Shown: positions 27,346 through 37,308, numbered from the stretch's first letter. The stretch: 64,000 nucleotides of DNA from Pseudoalteromonas luteoviolacea (GCF_018100925.1 NZ_JAGJEH010000007.1:186001-250000); one strand, 5' to 3'. Notes: a model not told the origin generated them from the letters alone. Numbers and translations are program-made.

Positions 27346-28275
27346 TTACCTACCCGCATCTCTTCGGATTTGCTCTAGCAATTCACCATCTCTGATCAAA
27401 CGCTGCATCACCGCCTGTACATCTGAGCTGGTGGCATTGTCGTACATTGCTAAGATTTCATTGGCCAATTGTTGTTTCATTTCTGGATTACTTTCCCCAG
27501 CTTGGTAATACTGCCCCATTAACCCTTCAGCCGCCATTGTCTTCATATATTTGTTAGGCTCTTTTTCAATAATATCCTGCAAAGATTTTGCTATTCGACT
27601 ATCCACCACTGGCGAATGAGCAACAACTTCAAGCGCTTGTACTTTTAGTTTATCATCAGCACTGTTTCTACTGATCTCAAGTACTGCGTCTACAGTTTCA
27701 TAGTCGAACATTTCATCTTGTGTGCGATTTAAAATATACATATTCATCTGCAACTGGCCCATTGCCGACAGGCGCTCCTGTGGTGTGAGGGTTTGATCCA
27801 GCACCTTACCTTTTAAATCTTGACTGATTTTACTTGCAAACTCCGGGTCAGTTTTAAGTTTCAAATCATAGTCTTTAGGTAAGTCTTCATAGAATCCATA
27901 TACAGGATTATCTTCATTTCTCTTTTGGCGTTCTTTGCGCTCTTTTTCTTCCAGCACTGCAAGGATGGCTTCTTCCATCACATCACTGGTGCCCCCATTC
28001 CCGTAAGCTTGATTCTCAATATCCAACAGGCGCTCTTCTAAATACTCAATACGTGCGATCAGTGCACTGCTATCCATCTCATCATAGCTGTTACTTTTAG
28101 AGGCTTCATTTACATGGGCAGGCTCATTAGATACCTGGCGGGTATTTACTGATGATTGATGCTGTTTGACTGGGGCAGCCTCAATGTTAGTTTGAGAAGA
28201 AAAATGACTATACAGCGTCAATGCGAATGCAGCTGATGCAACACCTAGTGCAATATTACTTTTTGTTTGAGACAT
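27346..28275 (-). CDS. Membrane-anchored hypothetical protein with HEAT-like repeats
   Basis: The ATG at 28275 follows AGG by seven bases, giving 309 residues; an upstream ATG at 28329 would add 18 residues before the membrane helix and has no ribosome site. The protein has an N-terminal membrane anchor (about 5-25), a Ser-rich linker, a predicted coiled coil (about 65-125; ARIEYLEERLLDIE, VLEEKERKERQKR) and a helical C-terminal half with HEAT-like periodicity. I do not recognise the family. It is monocistronic. Confidence 0.7.
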   Translation of the reverse strand: MSQTKSNIALGVASAAFALTLYSHFSSQTNIEAAPVKQHQSSVNTRQVSNEPAHVNEASKSNSYDEMDSSALIARIEYLEERLLDIENQAYGNGGTSDVMEEAILAVLEEKERKERQKRNEDNPVYGFYEDLPKDYDLKLKTDPEFASKISQDLKGKVLDQTLTPQERLSAMGQLQMNMYILNRTQDEMFDYETVDAVLEISRNSADDKLKVQALEVVAHSPVVDSRIAKSLQDIIEKEPNKYMKTMAAEGLMGQYYQAGESNPEMKQQLANEILAMYDNATSSDVQAVMQRLIRDGELLEQIRRDAGR

Positions 28276-28589
28276 CTTGTACCTACACCTACCTTTCAGG
28301 TCTAAAATTAACACGCTTCCTTGAGCCAACGAATAACGTTGTAATCTAATCTATATAGACAAGACAAACTGTTAAAAGTTGTACACTAAATTTAGCCATA
28401 CTTCGAGGGTAAATTGCAAACTTTGGATAATATTAAAGCATTTTACTGATGATATGAGCATTTATCGCAACTCTGCATTTACTCCTCTAATCTACATAAC
28501 ATAATGAATTTACTACGTAGAACAATATTTATTTCAATCAAATAAGCTAAGATATTTGCGTTCACCATGTAGTGATAAAACCGTGCCGT
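28276..28589. other. Intergenic region, no gene supported
   Basis: AT-rich region between the coiled-coil gene start and the LysR gene stop. It should hold the promoter of the former. I see no stable terminator for the LysR gene. Confidence 0.5.
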
Positions 28590-29498
28590 TTATTCGTTAT
28601 AAAAAACACATGGTCGCGAATCAGCAAATTGTAATTGCAGCCACTGAAGCAAAGATTGCAGCGCGTTGCTTTGATAAGTTTGATGGGGCGTTACCAGAAA
28701 ATAGGAAAATGGCAATGCGATGGGTTCAAACTGCATTTTTTTCAAGGCACCTTGTTTTATTAACTCACTCGCAATAACGTGCCACCCTAACGCCACCCCC
28801 TGTCCATATTGTGCCGCTGTCAAAGTATGCCCCACTTGGCTAAAGCCTCTATTTACGGGTTGGCACTCCATATTAATTGACTGATATGAAAACCAATTAC
28901 TCCAGTCAATATTCCCTGGTGCATCTTCTATACCATGCTGATAACTTAATAACTCAGCATTTTTACCTAACTCTTTTGAGTAATTTGGTGAACATACAGG
29001 ATAAATCCATTCTGCGCCCAAGTGAGTACAGTTATATCCTTGATACTGCCCATGACCAAAATGCAAATGTGCATGCACATGGTGACGATTAAAATCAATT
29101 AGCTGATCTTGTGCAATTAGTTGTAACTCAATATGCGGAAATTGATGGTAAAAATCACCTAGCTTGGGGATCAACCAATGTTCTAACAATGAGGGGATCA
29201 CCGCAAGAACAACACGCTCTGTTGTGTTCGCACGCTTGGTCGATTCAATACCAAATTCAAGTAGATTAAAGCCTTTGTTCACATGATCCGCTAGCAGCTC
29301 TGCTTCTTGTGTTAAAGTCACCCCTTTCGACTTGCGATGAAACAAACTCATCCCAAGCTGGGCTTCTAACAATTTCATTTGATGGCTAACAGCACTAGGA
29401 GAAATATGAAGCATACTCGCGGCGACAGTAAAATTAAGCTCTTTTGCCACGACAGAGAACGTATGTAATGCATTAAGTGATAAATTTAAGCTGCTCAT
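28590..29498 (-). CDS. LysR-family transcriptional regulator (GcvA-like)
   Basis: This 302-residue regulator has an N-terminal winged helix (about 7-65; FTVAASMLHISPSAVSHQMKLLE) and a periplasmic-binding-like effector domain (about 90-295). It is divergent from an OsmC-family gene, with an inverted repeat between them starting 11 bases from its own start codon, so it very likely controls that gene and itself. Effector unknown; an oxidant or organic hydroperoxide is plausible given the OsmC neighbour. Confidence 0.9.
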   Translation of the reverse strand: MSSLNLSLNALHTFSVVAKELNFTVAASMLHISPSAVSHQMKLLEAQLGMSLFHRKSKGVTLTQEAELLADHVNKGFNLLEFGIESTKRANTTERVVLAVIPSLLEHWLIPKLGDFYHQFPHIELQLIAQDQLIDFNRHHVHAHLHFGHGQYQGYNCTHLGAEWIYPVCSPNYSKELGKNAELLSYQHGIEDAPGNIDWSNWFSYQSINMECQPVNRGFSQVGHTLTAAQYGQGVALGWHVIASELIKQGALKKMQFEPIALPFSYFLVTPHQTYQSNALQSLLQWLQLQFADSRPCVFYNE

Positions 29499-29508
29499 GA
29501 TATGAATT

Positions 29509-29530
29509 TAGCTCATTTCAATTTGAGCTA
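29509..29530. promoter_or_regulatory. Inverted repeat, likely LysR operator
   Basis: TAGCTCA (29509-29515) and TGAGCTA (29524-29530), perfect 7-base arms with an 8-base AT-rich spacer, in the lysR-osmC intergenic region. Location and dyad fit a LysR box. Confidence 0.6.
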
Positions 29531-29630
29531 TTATCGCTTCTCTTAATGCCGTGTCAATTACATACTTAAGTACAACTTTACTAAACCTTGTGAATAAAAA
29601 GTGTTCGTATCACTTTTTGAGGAGAACCCT

Positions 29631-30092
29631 ATGTCTATCTATCAAGCGACTATTTTTTGGCAACGTCAATCAGAAGAGGCGTTTATTGATGCCAAATACA
29701 GTAGAGCTCATACATGGTCATTTGACGGGGGAGTCACTATTGATGCTTCTTCATCGCCTTCAGTGGTTCCGCTACCTTATTCAAAACCAGACAATGTCGA
29801 CCCAGAGGAAGCATTTGTGGCTTCACTCTCTAGCTGCCACATGTTGTTTTTTTTACACTTCGCGGCCAAGTCAGGTTATATCGTGGAGTCTTATGAAGAC
29901 AGTGCAACTGGCATTATGAGCAAAAATGCGCATGGAAAAATGGCGATGACGGAAGTTATATTAAAGCCTCGTGTTACATGGCAACAATCAAAAGAATCCA
30001 TAGATAAACAGACAATTGACAACCTGCATCATCAAGCCCACGAGGCTTGTTTTATTGCGAACTCCGTCTATACCGAGATAAAAATTGAGTAG
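29631..30092 (+). CDS. OsmC-family peroxiredoxin-like protein
   Basis: This 153-residue protein starts at the ATG 29631 after GAGGAG. It has the two redox cysteines of the OsmC/Ohr superfamily in SSLSSCHMLFFLHFAA and HEACFIANS. Family members reduce organic hydroperoxides. The spacing and sequence fit the YhfA/OsmC-like branch rather than canonical Ohr. It is divergent from a LysR gene and ends 8 bases from the convergent kinase gene. Confidence 0.9.
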   Translation: MSIYQATIFWQRQSEEAFIDAKYSRAHTWSFDGGVTIDASSSPSVVPLPYSKPDNVDPEEAFVASLSSCHMLFFLHFAAKSGYIVESYEDSATGIMSKNAHGKMAMTEVILKPRVTWQQSKESIDKQTIDNLHHQAHEACFIANSVYTEIKIE

Positions 30093-30100
30093 CGACTCAC

Positions 30101-31255
30101 CTACCACGATACACGCAGCAGGTACCAGTCTCCCCTGTGCACTGCTGCTTTCCAACCAAAACACTCAGTTACTTGAGTGATGATTTTACTCCCAAGACCG
30201 TGTCCTGAGTTTGCTTGCATGCAACTTCGCTTATTTTCAAATTCAAAACCCTGTTTCAAACACCTTACCGTCAACTTTCCCTCGCCATGCTGGAGCGCGT
30301 TTTTTGCCACTTGGGTTAATAATAACAAAAAGAGTCTTGGCTGGATTGATTGCTCTGATAGCTGTTCCGTTTCTAGCAACTCAATTTCGAGACCCCGCTG
30401 TGCCCACAACTTTTGCCACCGAGACAACATAGGAAAAAGCGCTTTACATTCTAACTTAGCTTTGTTTGGCTGGCACAATAACAACACCGCATCCGCCGTC
30501 TCAGCCAACTCACGCTGCCCAGCCTCAAGTTCATCGATCACGTCCAGTGCATCAAGTGGTATATCATCAATTTGTTGGAGCCTACTAATGCTATTGTTTA
30601 CTCTCGTGAGCGGTGTACGTACCTCATGACTTAAAAAAGAAGAAAACAAGCGCTCTTGCTGCTGTGCATGTCGTTGCGCAAACCTTGCCATTTTAAGTGA
30701 GGATTGGATTTCAGCTAACTCAACAAATCTAATTGTGTGCTCATTATCTTTTTCCAAGCTGCACTTTAGCACATTAATATCTTGGCTTATTGAGCGCCAT
30801 ATTCGCCACGCTAAAAACCCCGTAGGAAACAACATAAAGCCGCTCAAAATCAAAAAAATAGGCAACAAACTGGGCGAGTCCTGATGAGAGAAAAAATGAA
30901 TAACGTACAGCGGCTCTCCACTGTGTCCTTCACTTTTGAGTACATACATATCCCCAGTTGCACTTGGCAGGAGAAATGTATGTTCAAACTCCACATCATG
31001 TGTGCTCAATATATGTTGAAACTCAACGGGCATATTAGCCAGTATACCAATATACTTCTCGTCGCTTATCACAGGCATTGATAATTGACCACTCAGCGCC
31101 AAATCTAAGTCCTGATACAGGTAGTGCTCAGTCGTGTCATCCCATGCAAAGTGATAAACCCAAGTTGCAACTTGGATCCAAAGGGCAATAAACACTACAA
31201 AAAAAATGCCTAGCCTGACTGTGAAATATCGCGCAAAGCTCTGTTGCTTAATCAC
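30101..31255 (-). CDS. Sensor histidine kinase with divergent catalytic domain
   Basis: This 384-residue protein has TM1 (about 12-34), a periplasmic domain (about 35-128), TM2 (about 130-152) and a DHp helix with H210 in FLSHEVRTPLTR. In the ATPase domain only an N-box-like QVAKNALQHG and the G2-like GHGLGSKI are recognisable; the usual DxGxG G1 box is missing. It may therefore be weakly active or bind nucleotide differently. It overlaps the regulator gene by eight bases. Confidence 0.87.
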   Translation of the reverse strand: MIKQQSFARYFTVRLGIFFVVFIALWIQVATWVYHFAWDDTTEHYLYQDLDLALSGQLSMPVISDEKYIGILANMPVEFQHILSTHDVEFEHTFLLPSATGDMYVLKSEGHSGEPLYVIHFFSHQDSPSLLPIFLILSGFMLFPTGFLAWRIWRSISQDINVLKCSLEKDNEHTIRFVELAEIQSSLKMARFAQRHAQQQERLFSSFLSHEVRTPLTRVNNSISRLQQIDDIPLDALDVIDELEAGQRELAETADAVLLLCQPNKAKLECKALFPMLSRWQKLWAQRGLEIELLETEQLSEQSIQPRLFLLLLTQVAKNALQHGEGKLTVRCLKQGFEFENKRSCMQANSGHGLGSKIITQVTECFGWKAAVHRGDWYLLRVSW

Positions 31256-31931
31256 CTTCGCTCCTTAGCACCACCCCCTGACTCTTGATAGTATGGATCA
31301 ACTCCACTTCATCATGTTTAGATACATTGCGGCGCAGACGCGTTAACAATGATTTATACATATTATTGTTCACATCTTGATCAGGCCAGATATAGTCCAA
31401 GATCTGATCTTTACTTACTGGCATGGGGCTGTGGTTGGCCAGCAAGGATATAAGTTGCCACTGCTGCGGAGACAACACCAAAACTCGTTCGTTACGCTTC
31501 GCAATTTTCAAGCTAAAATCAACCTCTAAAGTATCTAATTTAAAAACCTCAGTGCGACTTGATGGCTTTTTTTGCGCTAATATCTTTAACCGAACAGCCA
31601 GTTCAGGTAAAGCAAACGGTTTAGTTATGTAATCGAGCGCACCTGCAGAAAAAGCAGCGAGTTTATCGTCAAGTGATGTGGCGGCAGTACAAAATAATAC
31701 CGGTACACCTTGACCCAATATCTGTGTAGATAGCAAACTCAAGCCACTGCCATCGGGCAGATCCATATCGAGGATCACGGCGTCATAATTAATATATTCC
31801 CTTGTTTTAGCAGCTATTTCTTTTGCACTCGAAATAGACGTGGCATAATCCACCTCGATATCCTCGCATTGCAAAAAGTCAATTAATTGGGCTGCCAAGG
31901 AAGTATCATCCTCTACCAACAAAACGAGCAT
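31248..31931 (-). CDS. OmpR-type response regulator
   Basis: This 227-residue protein has a receiver with acidic residues EDD (7-9), phosphoacceptor D55 in AVILDMDLPD and Lys in YITKPF, and a C-terminal winged helix (LSPQQWQLISLL, LLTRLRRNV). It precedes and overlaps its kinase gene. No obvious target is adjacent; the divergent amidohydrolase lipoprotein gene shares its 71-base upstream region and is a candidate. Confidence 0.9.
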   Translation of the reverse strand: MLVLLVEDDTSLAAQLIDFLQCEDIEVDYATSISSAKEIAAKTREYINYDAVILDMDLPDGSGLSLLSTQILGQGVPVLFCTAATSLDDKLAAFSAGALDYITKPFALPELAVRLKILAQKKPSSRTEVFKLDTLEVDFSLKIAKRNERVLVLSPQQWQLISLLANHSPMPVSKDQILDYIWPDQDVNNNMYKSLLTRLRRNVSKHDEVELIHTIKSQGVVLRSEGD

Positions 31932-32002
31932 AAAACCTCTACACTGTTACCTTGTGGTTACCATGCCACTGATATTGTAGTGCCATCAAACAGGAGTCAA
32001 CT

Positions 32003-33775
32003 ATGCGAGTCACAAATATGTCTTTAATTCCGTTATTAGTAGCTGGCCTATGTATGTCAGGGTGTAATTCAGATTCAAGTTCTGGAGCTAATAATCCCAC
32101 AAATGGCAATACAGCAAACAGTACAACAGCTCTGCCTCAACAATCGCAATCGCAATCGCAATCGCAACCAGAACAAACACAATCGACAATGGTCTTCACC
32201 AATGGCCGTATTTATACTGTAAATGAAAAAACCCCTTGGGCTCAGGCAATTGCAATAACCGATAATAAAATTGTATTTGTCGGAACCAGTGATCAGGCAC
32301 AACAATATATCGGTGACAATACCCAAGTTATCGATCTCAAAGGCAAAATGGTCATGCCTGGGTTTCATGATGTTCATATGCACCCTCTGGAATCAGGCTC
32401 TGACGCAACCCAGTTTACAATTCCAGAAGCCACTTCAGCGCAAACCTACATCAATTTAGTTGCAGAAGCCGCTTTCCAAAATCCGAATGCCGAATGGCTA
32501 ATTGGTTACGGACACGCTATTGGCACACTATTAGAAATGGAAGATAACCCCATTGCCGTGCTGGACGAAGCGGTCCCTAATCGCCCAGTAATTATTATGG
32601 AGCAGACGTCACATTCCATGTGGGTAAACAGTAAAGCGCTTGAATTAGCAGGGCTTCATTCTGAAAGTCTAGACCCTATTGGCGGCGTAATTGGCCGGGA
32701 TGAGCAAGGTAATCTGGATGGTATTCTCTACGATAATGCAGGAAACCAGGTCATGGAGCTTGCCATGCGCTCACTCACCAATACCCAGCAAAACGACTAT
32801 TTGGGACTGGTAGAGTATACAATGCCGGCACTTAACAAAGCAGGGATCACATCGATTAGCGATGCTAGAACATACTGGCAGCGTGGGCACTTAGAAACTT
32901 GGTTAAAAATAGCAAATGAAGATAAGCTCACACTCAGAACACATTTGGGCTTGTGGGCATATCCTCAGATGAATGATGCCACTCAACTAAGTAAACTTAA
33001 GTCTCTCTACCAAGCAGATCCCACGAGTTTGCTTAAGGTTAATCAAGTCAAATTTTATGTCGATGGGATATTGATCAATACCACAGCTGCAATGCACGAA
33101 CCCTATCACCAAGATTGGTTAGAATTGGATGGAAACAAAGGGCTCAATTACTTCACACAAGCTCGTTTGGAGAAGTATATAAAAGCACTTGAACCAACAG
33201 GCTTTGATTTTAATATCCATGCAATTGGAGACAGAGGTATACATGAAGCGCTCAACGCCATAGAAAATGCTTCTTCTGGCACAGCTCGACACAGATTAAC
33301 GCATTTAGAAGTTGTTGACCCTGCTGATTACACCCGTTTTGCCAAACTTGGTGTAATCGCTGATGCGCAGGTTGCAGGTGACTTTACCGACCCAAGTCAC
33401 TGGCCAGAAAATACCCCTTTACTTGGTAGCGAGCGCTCTCAAGATTTAGTGCCAATAAAAAGCTTGGTAGACAATAATGCAACCCTCACATTATCTAGTG
33501 ATTGGAATGTAAGTCCATTTAACCCCTTTATTGGTATCAGCAATGCAATGACGCGCACACCACAGGCCATTACATTAACGCAAGCGCTTGAGGCCTACAC
33601 GCTTAATAGTGCCTACGCCATGCGACAAGAACATCTGGTTGGTAGCCTTGAAGTCGGTAAACTCGCAGACCTGATCGTATTAGATAGAAACTTATTCGAC
33701 AGTACGGTAAAAGAAATAGCCAATACCCAAGTCGTGATGACGCTACTTGATGGTGAAATCGTTTATCAAAAATAA
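32003..33775 (+). CDS. Amidohydrolase (family 3, YtcJ-like) lipoprotein
   Basis: This 590-residue protein has a lipoprotein signal (lipobox MSGC, Cys about 20), a Ser/Gln-rich linker and an amidohydrolase barrel. Metal-binding motifs are visible: PGFHDVHMHP (about 118-127), FNIHAIGDRG, and the C-terminal SDWNVSPFNP. The C-terminal SLEVGKLADLIVLDRNLF is typical of metal-dependent amidohydrolases. It probably hydrolyses an amide or cyclic imide in the periplasm; substrate unknown. The linker contains four CAATCG hexamers. Confidence 0.88.
   Translation: MRVTNMSLIPLLVAGLCMSGCNSDSSSGANNPTNGNTANSTTALPQQSQSQSQSQPEQTQSTMVFTNGRIYTVNEKTPWAQAIAITDNKIVFVGTSDQAQQYIGDNTQVIDLKGKMVMPGFHDVHMHPLESGSDATQFTIPEATSAQTYINLVAEAAFQNPNAEWLIGYGHAIGTLLEMEDNPIAVLDEAVPNRPVIIMEQTSHSMWVNSKALELAGLHSESLDPIGGVIGRDEQGNLDGILYDNAGNQVMELAMRSLTNTQQNDYLGLVEYTMPALNKAGITSISDARTYWQRGHLETWLKIANEDKLTLRTHLGLWAYPQMNDATQLSKLKSLYQADPTSLLKVNQVKFYVDGILINTTAAMHEPYHQDWLELDGNKGLNYFTQARLEKYIKALEPTGFDFNIHAIGDRGIHEALNAIENASSGTARHRLTHLEVVDPADYTRFAKLGVIADAQVAGDFTDPSHWPENTPLLGSERSQDLVPIKSLVDNNATLTLSSDWNVSPFNPFIGISNAMTRTPQAITLTQALEAYTLNSAYAMRQEHLVGSLEVGKLADLIVLDRNLFDSTVKEIANTQVVMTLLDGEIVYQK
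32141..32164 (+). repeat. In-frame hexanucleotide repeat (CAATCG)4
   Basis: Four perfect CAATCG copies encode a Gln-Ser run in the linker behind the lipobox. Copy-number change would vary linker length without breaking the frame. Confidence 0.9.
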
Positions 33776-33785
33776 GTAACACTTT

Positions 33786-33811
33786 AATAAGGGGCGTAAG
33801 CCCCTTTTATT
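33786..33811 (+). terminator. Intrinsic terminator of the amidohydrolase gene
   Basis: Stem GGGGC (33791-33795), loop GTAA, stem GCCCC (33800-33804), followed by TTTTATT and preceded by AATAA. Confidence 0.88.
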
Positions 33812-34042
33812 ACATCAAAGCAACAACCCCTCCGTTAAAATCAGTTTTGATTACCACTAAATTACGAATAAAGTCACTTTTTTACTCTTACAACACAGAC
33901 TAAACACTTACTCAACAATCTGATTGCGATAAATTACATTTTATTGTTTAAATATACTGAATAAAGGCTAGGTTCTTTTAAAATAGACAGTGTTACCATT
34001 GCGCAAAATTTAAACCTGTATTATCTATAAGTTACCCATACC

Positions 34043-36061
34043 ATGTTCAAAGCATCCGTAATATCAAGAATATCAGTCGGATACACGGTAGTTCTCCTGG
34101 CAATGGTTGCCATCAGCGTCTTTTCTCTTTTCAGAATGTCTGAGATCAACAGTAATTTGAAAAAAGTAACACAAGTAGCTCAACCAATTGATATAAAAGT
34201 AAATTCTGTAGAAAGCAAGCTGGACCAACTCAATTTATCTGTTTATCAGCACTACCATGCAGATACCATTTCTGAACAGCTAAAATTGGAAGGTTCCATC
34301 AATGCATATCAGAAAAAGATCCAGCAGCAACTTGATGAAATGGCTAGATTGTTTGCCGATCTGCCAAATAATGATGAAAAGCTACACGTCGTTGAACAGT
34401 TTGAAACCAGCAAAGCGCAAGTATTTAATGCACAAAAGAAATCAATGAATGTCGCAAGTGCCGCGCTGAAGAACAAAGCCACCTTAGAGCAGTACCAGAG
34501 TCAGATCCGCCAGCTAGATGAGCAGCTGGGGAACATAACAGAACGATATAAGCGCTACAGACAAAATCAGCAAATTACAGCATCTTTGAGCCAGCTAAGG
34601 TACGGCATTTCCATCGCAAAACAGTATTTGCTTATCAACAACTTACAAGAGCTTCAAGCACTATCAAAAGAGTATAAACTGTGGCTAGATGATTATGTAA
34701 AAAGTGGCTATCAGCTGCAAACACTGTCGCCAAATACCACATTACAGCGCAATATTCTTACGCCAATGGGGGCAGTCGCCACTGAGCTGGCTTGGATCAT
34801 AGGCAAACAAGATGGTATCAAATCACTGCAAAGCAGTTACCTATCAAGTAAAAATGTGTTGATAGACAACCTAAGTCAGGTAGAAGCCGGTTTACTACAA
34901 CTAAAATCTGATATGGCACACATTAGCCAGCTTAGCCAAACCTTTAGTGCAACTGTTGAGTCACAAACCACCGCTTCGGTTGAATCTAGCTTCACTTGGA
35001 TTTCTTTGGCGACACTGACCACCCTCATGTTTGGCATCTTAACGGCCTTTTATATTACCCGCAGTATTAGCCGACCATTGAAGCAAACAGTGGCTGACAT
35101 CGAAAAACTGGCGACAGGAAACCTAGGAGAACAAATTACGATCGCTGGTAAAGATGAATTCGCGCAACTTCGCCAATCGCTGCAAAGTCTACGGGTTGCT
35201 TTTGTTAATATCATTACTGACATTAAAACCCAATCCGAACACATTAATGAGTCAGTTGATACTTTATCGACCAGTGCCCAACACACCACCGCTATTGCCA
35301 ATCAGCAAAAAGATCAAACGACTCAAGTTGCCAGTGCAGTTCTTGAAATGACAGCAACCTCCAGTGAAATCTCAGATACCGCCGAACAAGCCACCCAACT
35401 TATGGCTCATGCAGATGCACTAGCCACTCAGTCGCAGGGGTTAGTGCTTGAAAACCAAACCCTCAGCGAACAGTTACGCGGTGATATGACCTCTGCAGCA
35501 GAGGTTGTTGCATCTCTTGACCAAGAGTGCCGTCAAATTCAAGAAGTTGTCAATGTCATCGATACCATTGCCGATCAAACCAACCTGCTGGCACTCAATG
35601 CAGCCATAGAAGCGGCTCGTGCAGCTGAGCACGGCAGAGGATTTGCTGTCGTTGCCGACGAAGTCCGAACGTTGGCGATGCGCACACAGACCTCCACTGA
35701 ACAAATTCAAAGCAAGATTAACCAGCTCCTTTCTTCTTCGGAGCTCGCTGTAAAAGCGCTTCACAGCTCTGTTGAGAACACTGAATCTTGCACGCAAATG
35801 GCTAGAGAAATTGATATTCAGATCAAAGAGTTTGCGCAGGGCGTAAGCAATGCACATCAGTTAAATGAAGTCATCGCCGAAGCGGCCAAACAACAACATA
35901 TTGCAGCTCAGGAAATCAGTACCAGCATCGAAAACATCGATGGGTTGTCGTTACAGACACTAGATCAAATTCAACATAATAATGCCGCAGCCACAGAGCT
36001 GGATAAAGCTTCTGGCGCTCTTGTATTGATGAACGAACAGTTTAAGGTGCAATCAAAATGA
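34043..36061 (+). CDS. Methyl-accepting chemotaxis protein
   Basis: This 672-residue receptor has TM1 (about 10-30), a large helical periplasmic sensor (about 31-312), TM2 (about 315-337), HAMP (about 338-392) and a full signalling domain with the highly conserved tip EVVNVIDTIADQTNLLALNA and EAARAAEHGRGFAVVADEVR. No C-terminal CheR/CheB-binding pentapeptide is seen. Its stop overlaps the start of a periplasmic binding protein by four bases, so the two are coupled and the binding protein is likely its ligand presenter. Confidence 0.93.
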   Translation: MFKASVISRISVGYTVVLLAMVAISVFSLFRMSEINSNLKKVTQVAQPIDIKVNSVESKLDQLNLSVYQHYHADTISEQLKLEGSINAYQKKIQQQLDEMARLFADLPNNDEKLHVVEQFETSKAQVFNAQKKSMNVASAALKNKATLEQYQSQIRQLDEQLGNITERYKRYRQNQQITASLSQLRYGISIAKQYLLINNLQELQALSKEYKLWLDDYVKSGYQLQTLSPNTTLQRNILTPMGAVATELAWIIGKQDGIKSLQSSYLSSKNVLIDNLSQVEAGLLQLKSDMAHISQLSQTFSATVESQTTASVESSFTWISLATLTTLMFGILTAFYITRSISRPLKQTVADIEKLATGNLGEQITIAGKDEFAQLRQSLQSLRVAFVNIITDIKTQSEHINESVDTLSTSAQHTTAIANQQKDQTTQVASAVLEMTATSSEISDTAEQATQLMAHADALATQSQGLVLENQTLSEQLRGDMTSAAEVVASLDQECRQIQEVVNVIDTIADQTNLLALNAAIEAARAAEHGRGFAVVADEVRTLAMRTQTSTEQIQSKINQLLSSSELAVKALHSSVENTESCTQMAREIDIQIKEFAQGVSNAHQLNEVIAEAAKQQHIAAQEISTSIENIDGLSLQTLDQIQHNNAAATELDKASGALVLMNEQFKVQSK

Positions 36062-37302
36062 TCAAAGCTAGACTAATATACCTCATTGTTTTTCTGTTTG
36101 CTTACCCAGCTTTTGCCAGTGCCAAGCAACAACTTGATCTTTATACATGGCGCCAACAAGAGCTGCTGCTATGGGACAAGATCAATCGCCAAAACCTTCT
36201 TAATGACATTCAAGTCAATGTAAAAGTCATCGACTTTGATACTTATCAGGCACATATCCAATTAGCGGTTCAAAATCGTCGCGTCGACCTATTCCAGTGG
36301 ATGCCAGGGGCTGCTGCCCTTGCACCATTGATTGAACACGGCGTGATCACAGCACAGTCGACTCCACCTGATTCTATTAACCCAAACGCACTACCTGCTG
36401 CAACTGGTGCTGATTCTAAAATCTATGGTGTCCCATTTGCCATGCAACTTGAGGGCATGTTGATCAATCAAAAGTTGCTCGCCAAACATGGTCTAACAGT
36501 TCAGCCTCGCACCATATCGCAATTGGAAAGTTTATTTGCACAACTTAAAAGCCACAATGTGACACCACTGCAAATGGCTAGTGACCAATGGTATCTGTCT
36601 CAAGTCGTTGCCGAGGTCATGACTGCGGGTCTACTCAACGCCTCTCGCGCTAAAGAACTTATAGCTGGTCAAGCATGTTTTACCGACTCTGACTACCTCA
36701 AAATACTCGAAACATTAAAGCACTGGTATGCTAAAGGCTACATCAACCAAAATGTTTTAACACAAGACTATCACGGTATGGGGACCAGCAAAGCGCTGGG
36801 GAACTCGGCGATTGCACTAGATGGTGGCTGGCGTGCAGGGCCAAACTCTGTTTTCTACCAAGTTGATAAAAGTTACAAAGTTGATTTTTGGCCAGTACCA
36901 GGCGAAAGCGGACATTTCTATGGATTTGCAGATGGTACCTATCAAATCAATGCGAAAAGCAAGCAGGCAGAACTTGCTCAAAAAGTGCTACATTTTACTA
37001 CCACTAAAACATTCGCCAACTTATTTGCCAACACGCTAAATGAGATCCCGGCTTACGGAGGACAGGTGCAAATTAACAGTGCAAACTTGCGTGCTCAAGC
37101 AAAACTGCTTAACGAGCAAAGTTATGATGCGAGCTTATTTACCGCACCTTCGTTAAATCAAGGTATACCTAGTTACCAACAACTTGTTGCAGAGGCCATA
37201 AAGCAAGTATTCTCTGGTAATTCACCACAACAAGCAGCGGCCCATATTCAAAAGGGGTTAAACAGTTGGCACTACATAGGAGAAGCTAACTGCCAACTTT
37301 GA
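36058..37302 (+). CDS. Family 1 extracellular solute-binding protein (sugar type)
   Basis: This 414-residue protein has a signal peptide (cleavage about ASA-KQ, residues 20-23) and matches family 1 (maltose/oligosaccharide type) binding proteins: DLFQWMPGAAALAPLIEHG, YGVPFAMQLEGMLINQKLLAKHG, ALDGGWRAGPNS. No ABC permease or ATPase is encoded nearby; the coupled upstream gene is a chemoreceptor. A sensory rather than transport role is therefore likely. A terminator follows at 37309. Confidence 0.9.
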   Translation: MIKARLIYLIVFLFAYPAFASAKQQLDLYTWRQQELLLWDKINRQNLLNDIQVNVKVIDFDTYQAHIQLAVQNRRVDLFQWMPGAAALAPLIEHGVITAQSTPPDSINPNALPAATGADSKIYGVPFAMQLEGMLINQKLLAKHGLTVQPRTISQLESLFAQLKSHNVTPLQMASDQWYLSQVVAEVMTAGLLNASRAKELIAGQACFTDSDYLKILETLKHWYAKGYINQNVLTQDYHGMGTSKALGNSAIALDGGWRAGPNSVFYQVDKSYKVDFWPVPGESGHFYGFADGTYQINAKSKQAELAQKVLHFTTTKTFANLFANTLNEIPAYGGQVQINSANLRAQAKLLNEQSYDASLFTAPSLNQGIPSYQQLVAEAIKQVFSGNSPQQAAAHIQKGLNSWHYIGEANCQL

Positions 37303-37308
37303 AATATT

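Noticed and set aside
32141..32164. Hexanucleotide repeat as a phase-variation switch
   Set aside because: Unit length is a multiple of three, so copy changes would not turn the gene off; only linker length would change.
33905..33960. FliA-type (sigma-28) promoter before the chemoreceptor, based on GCGATAA
   Set aside because: The matching TAAA -35 box is about five bases too far away.
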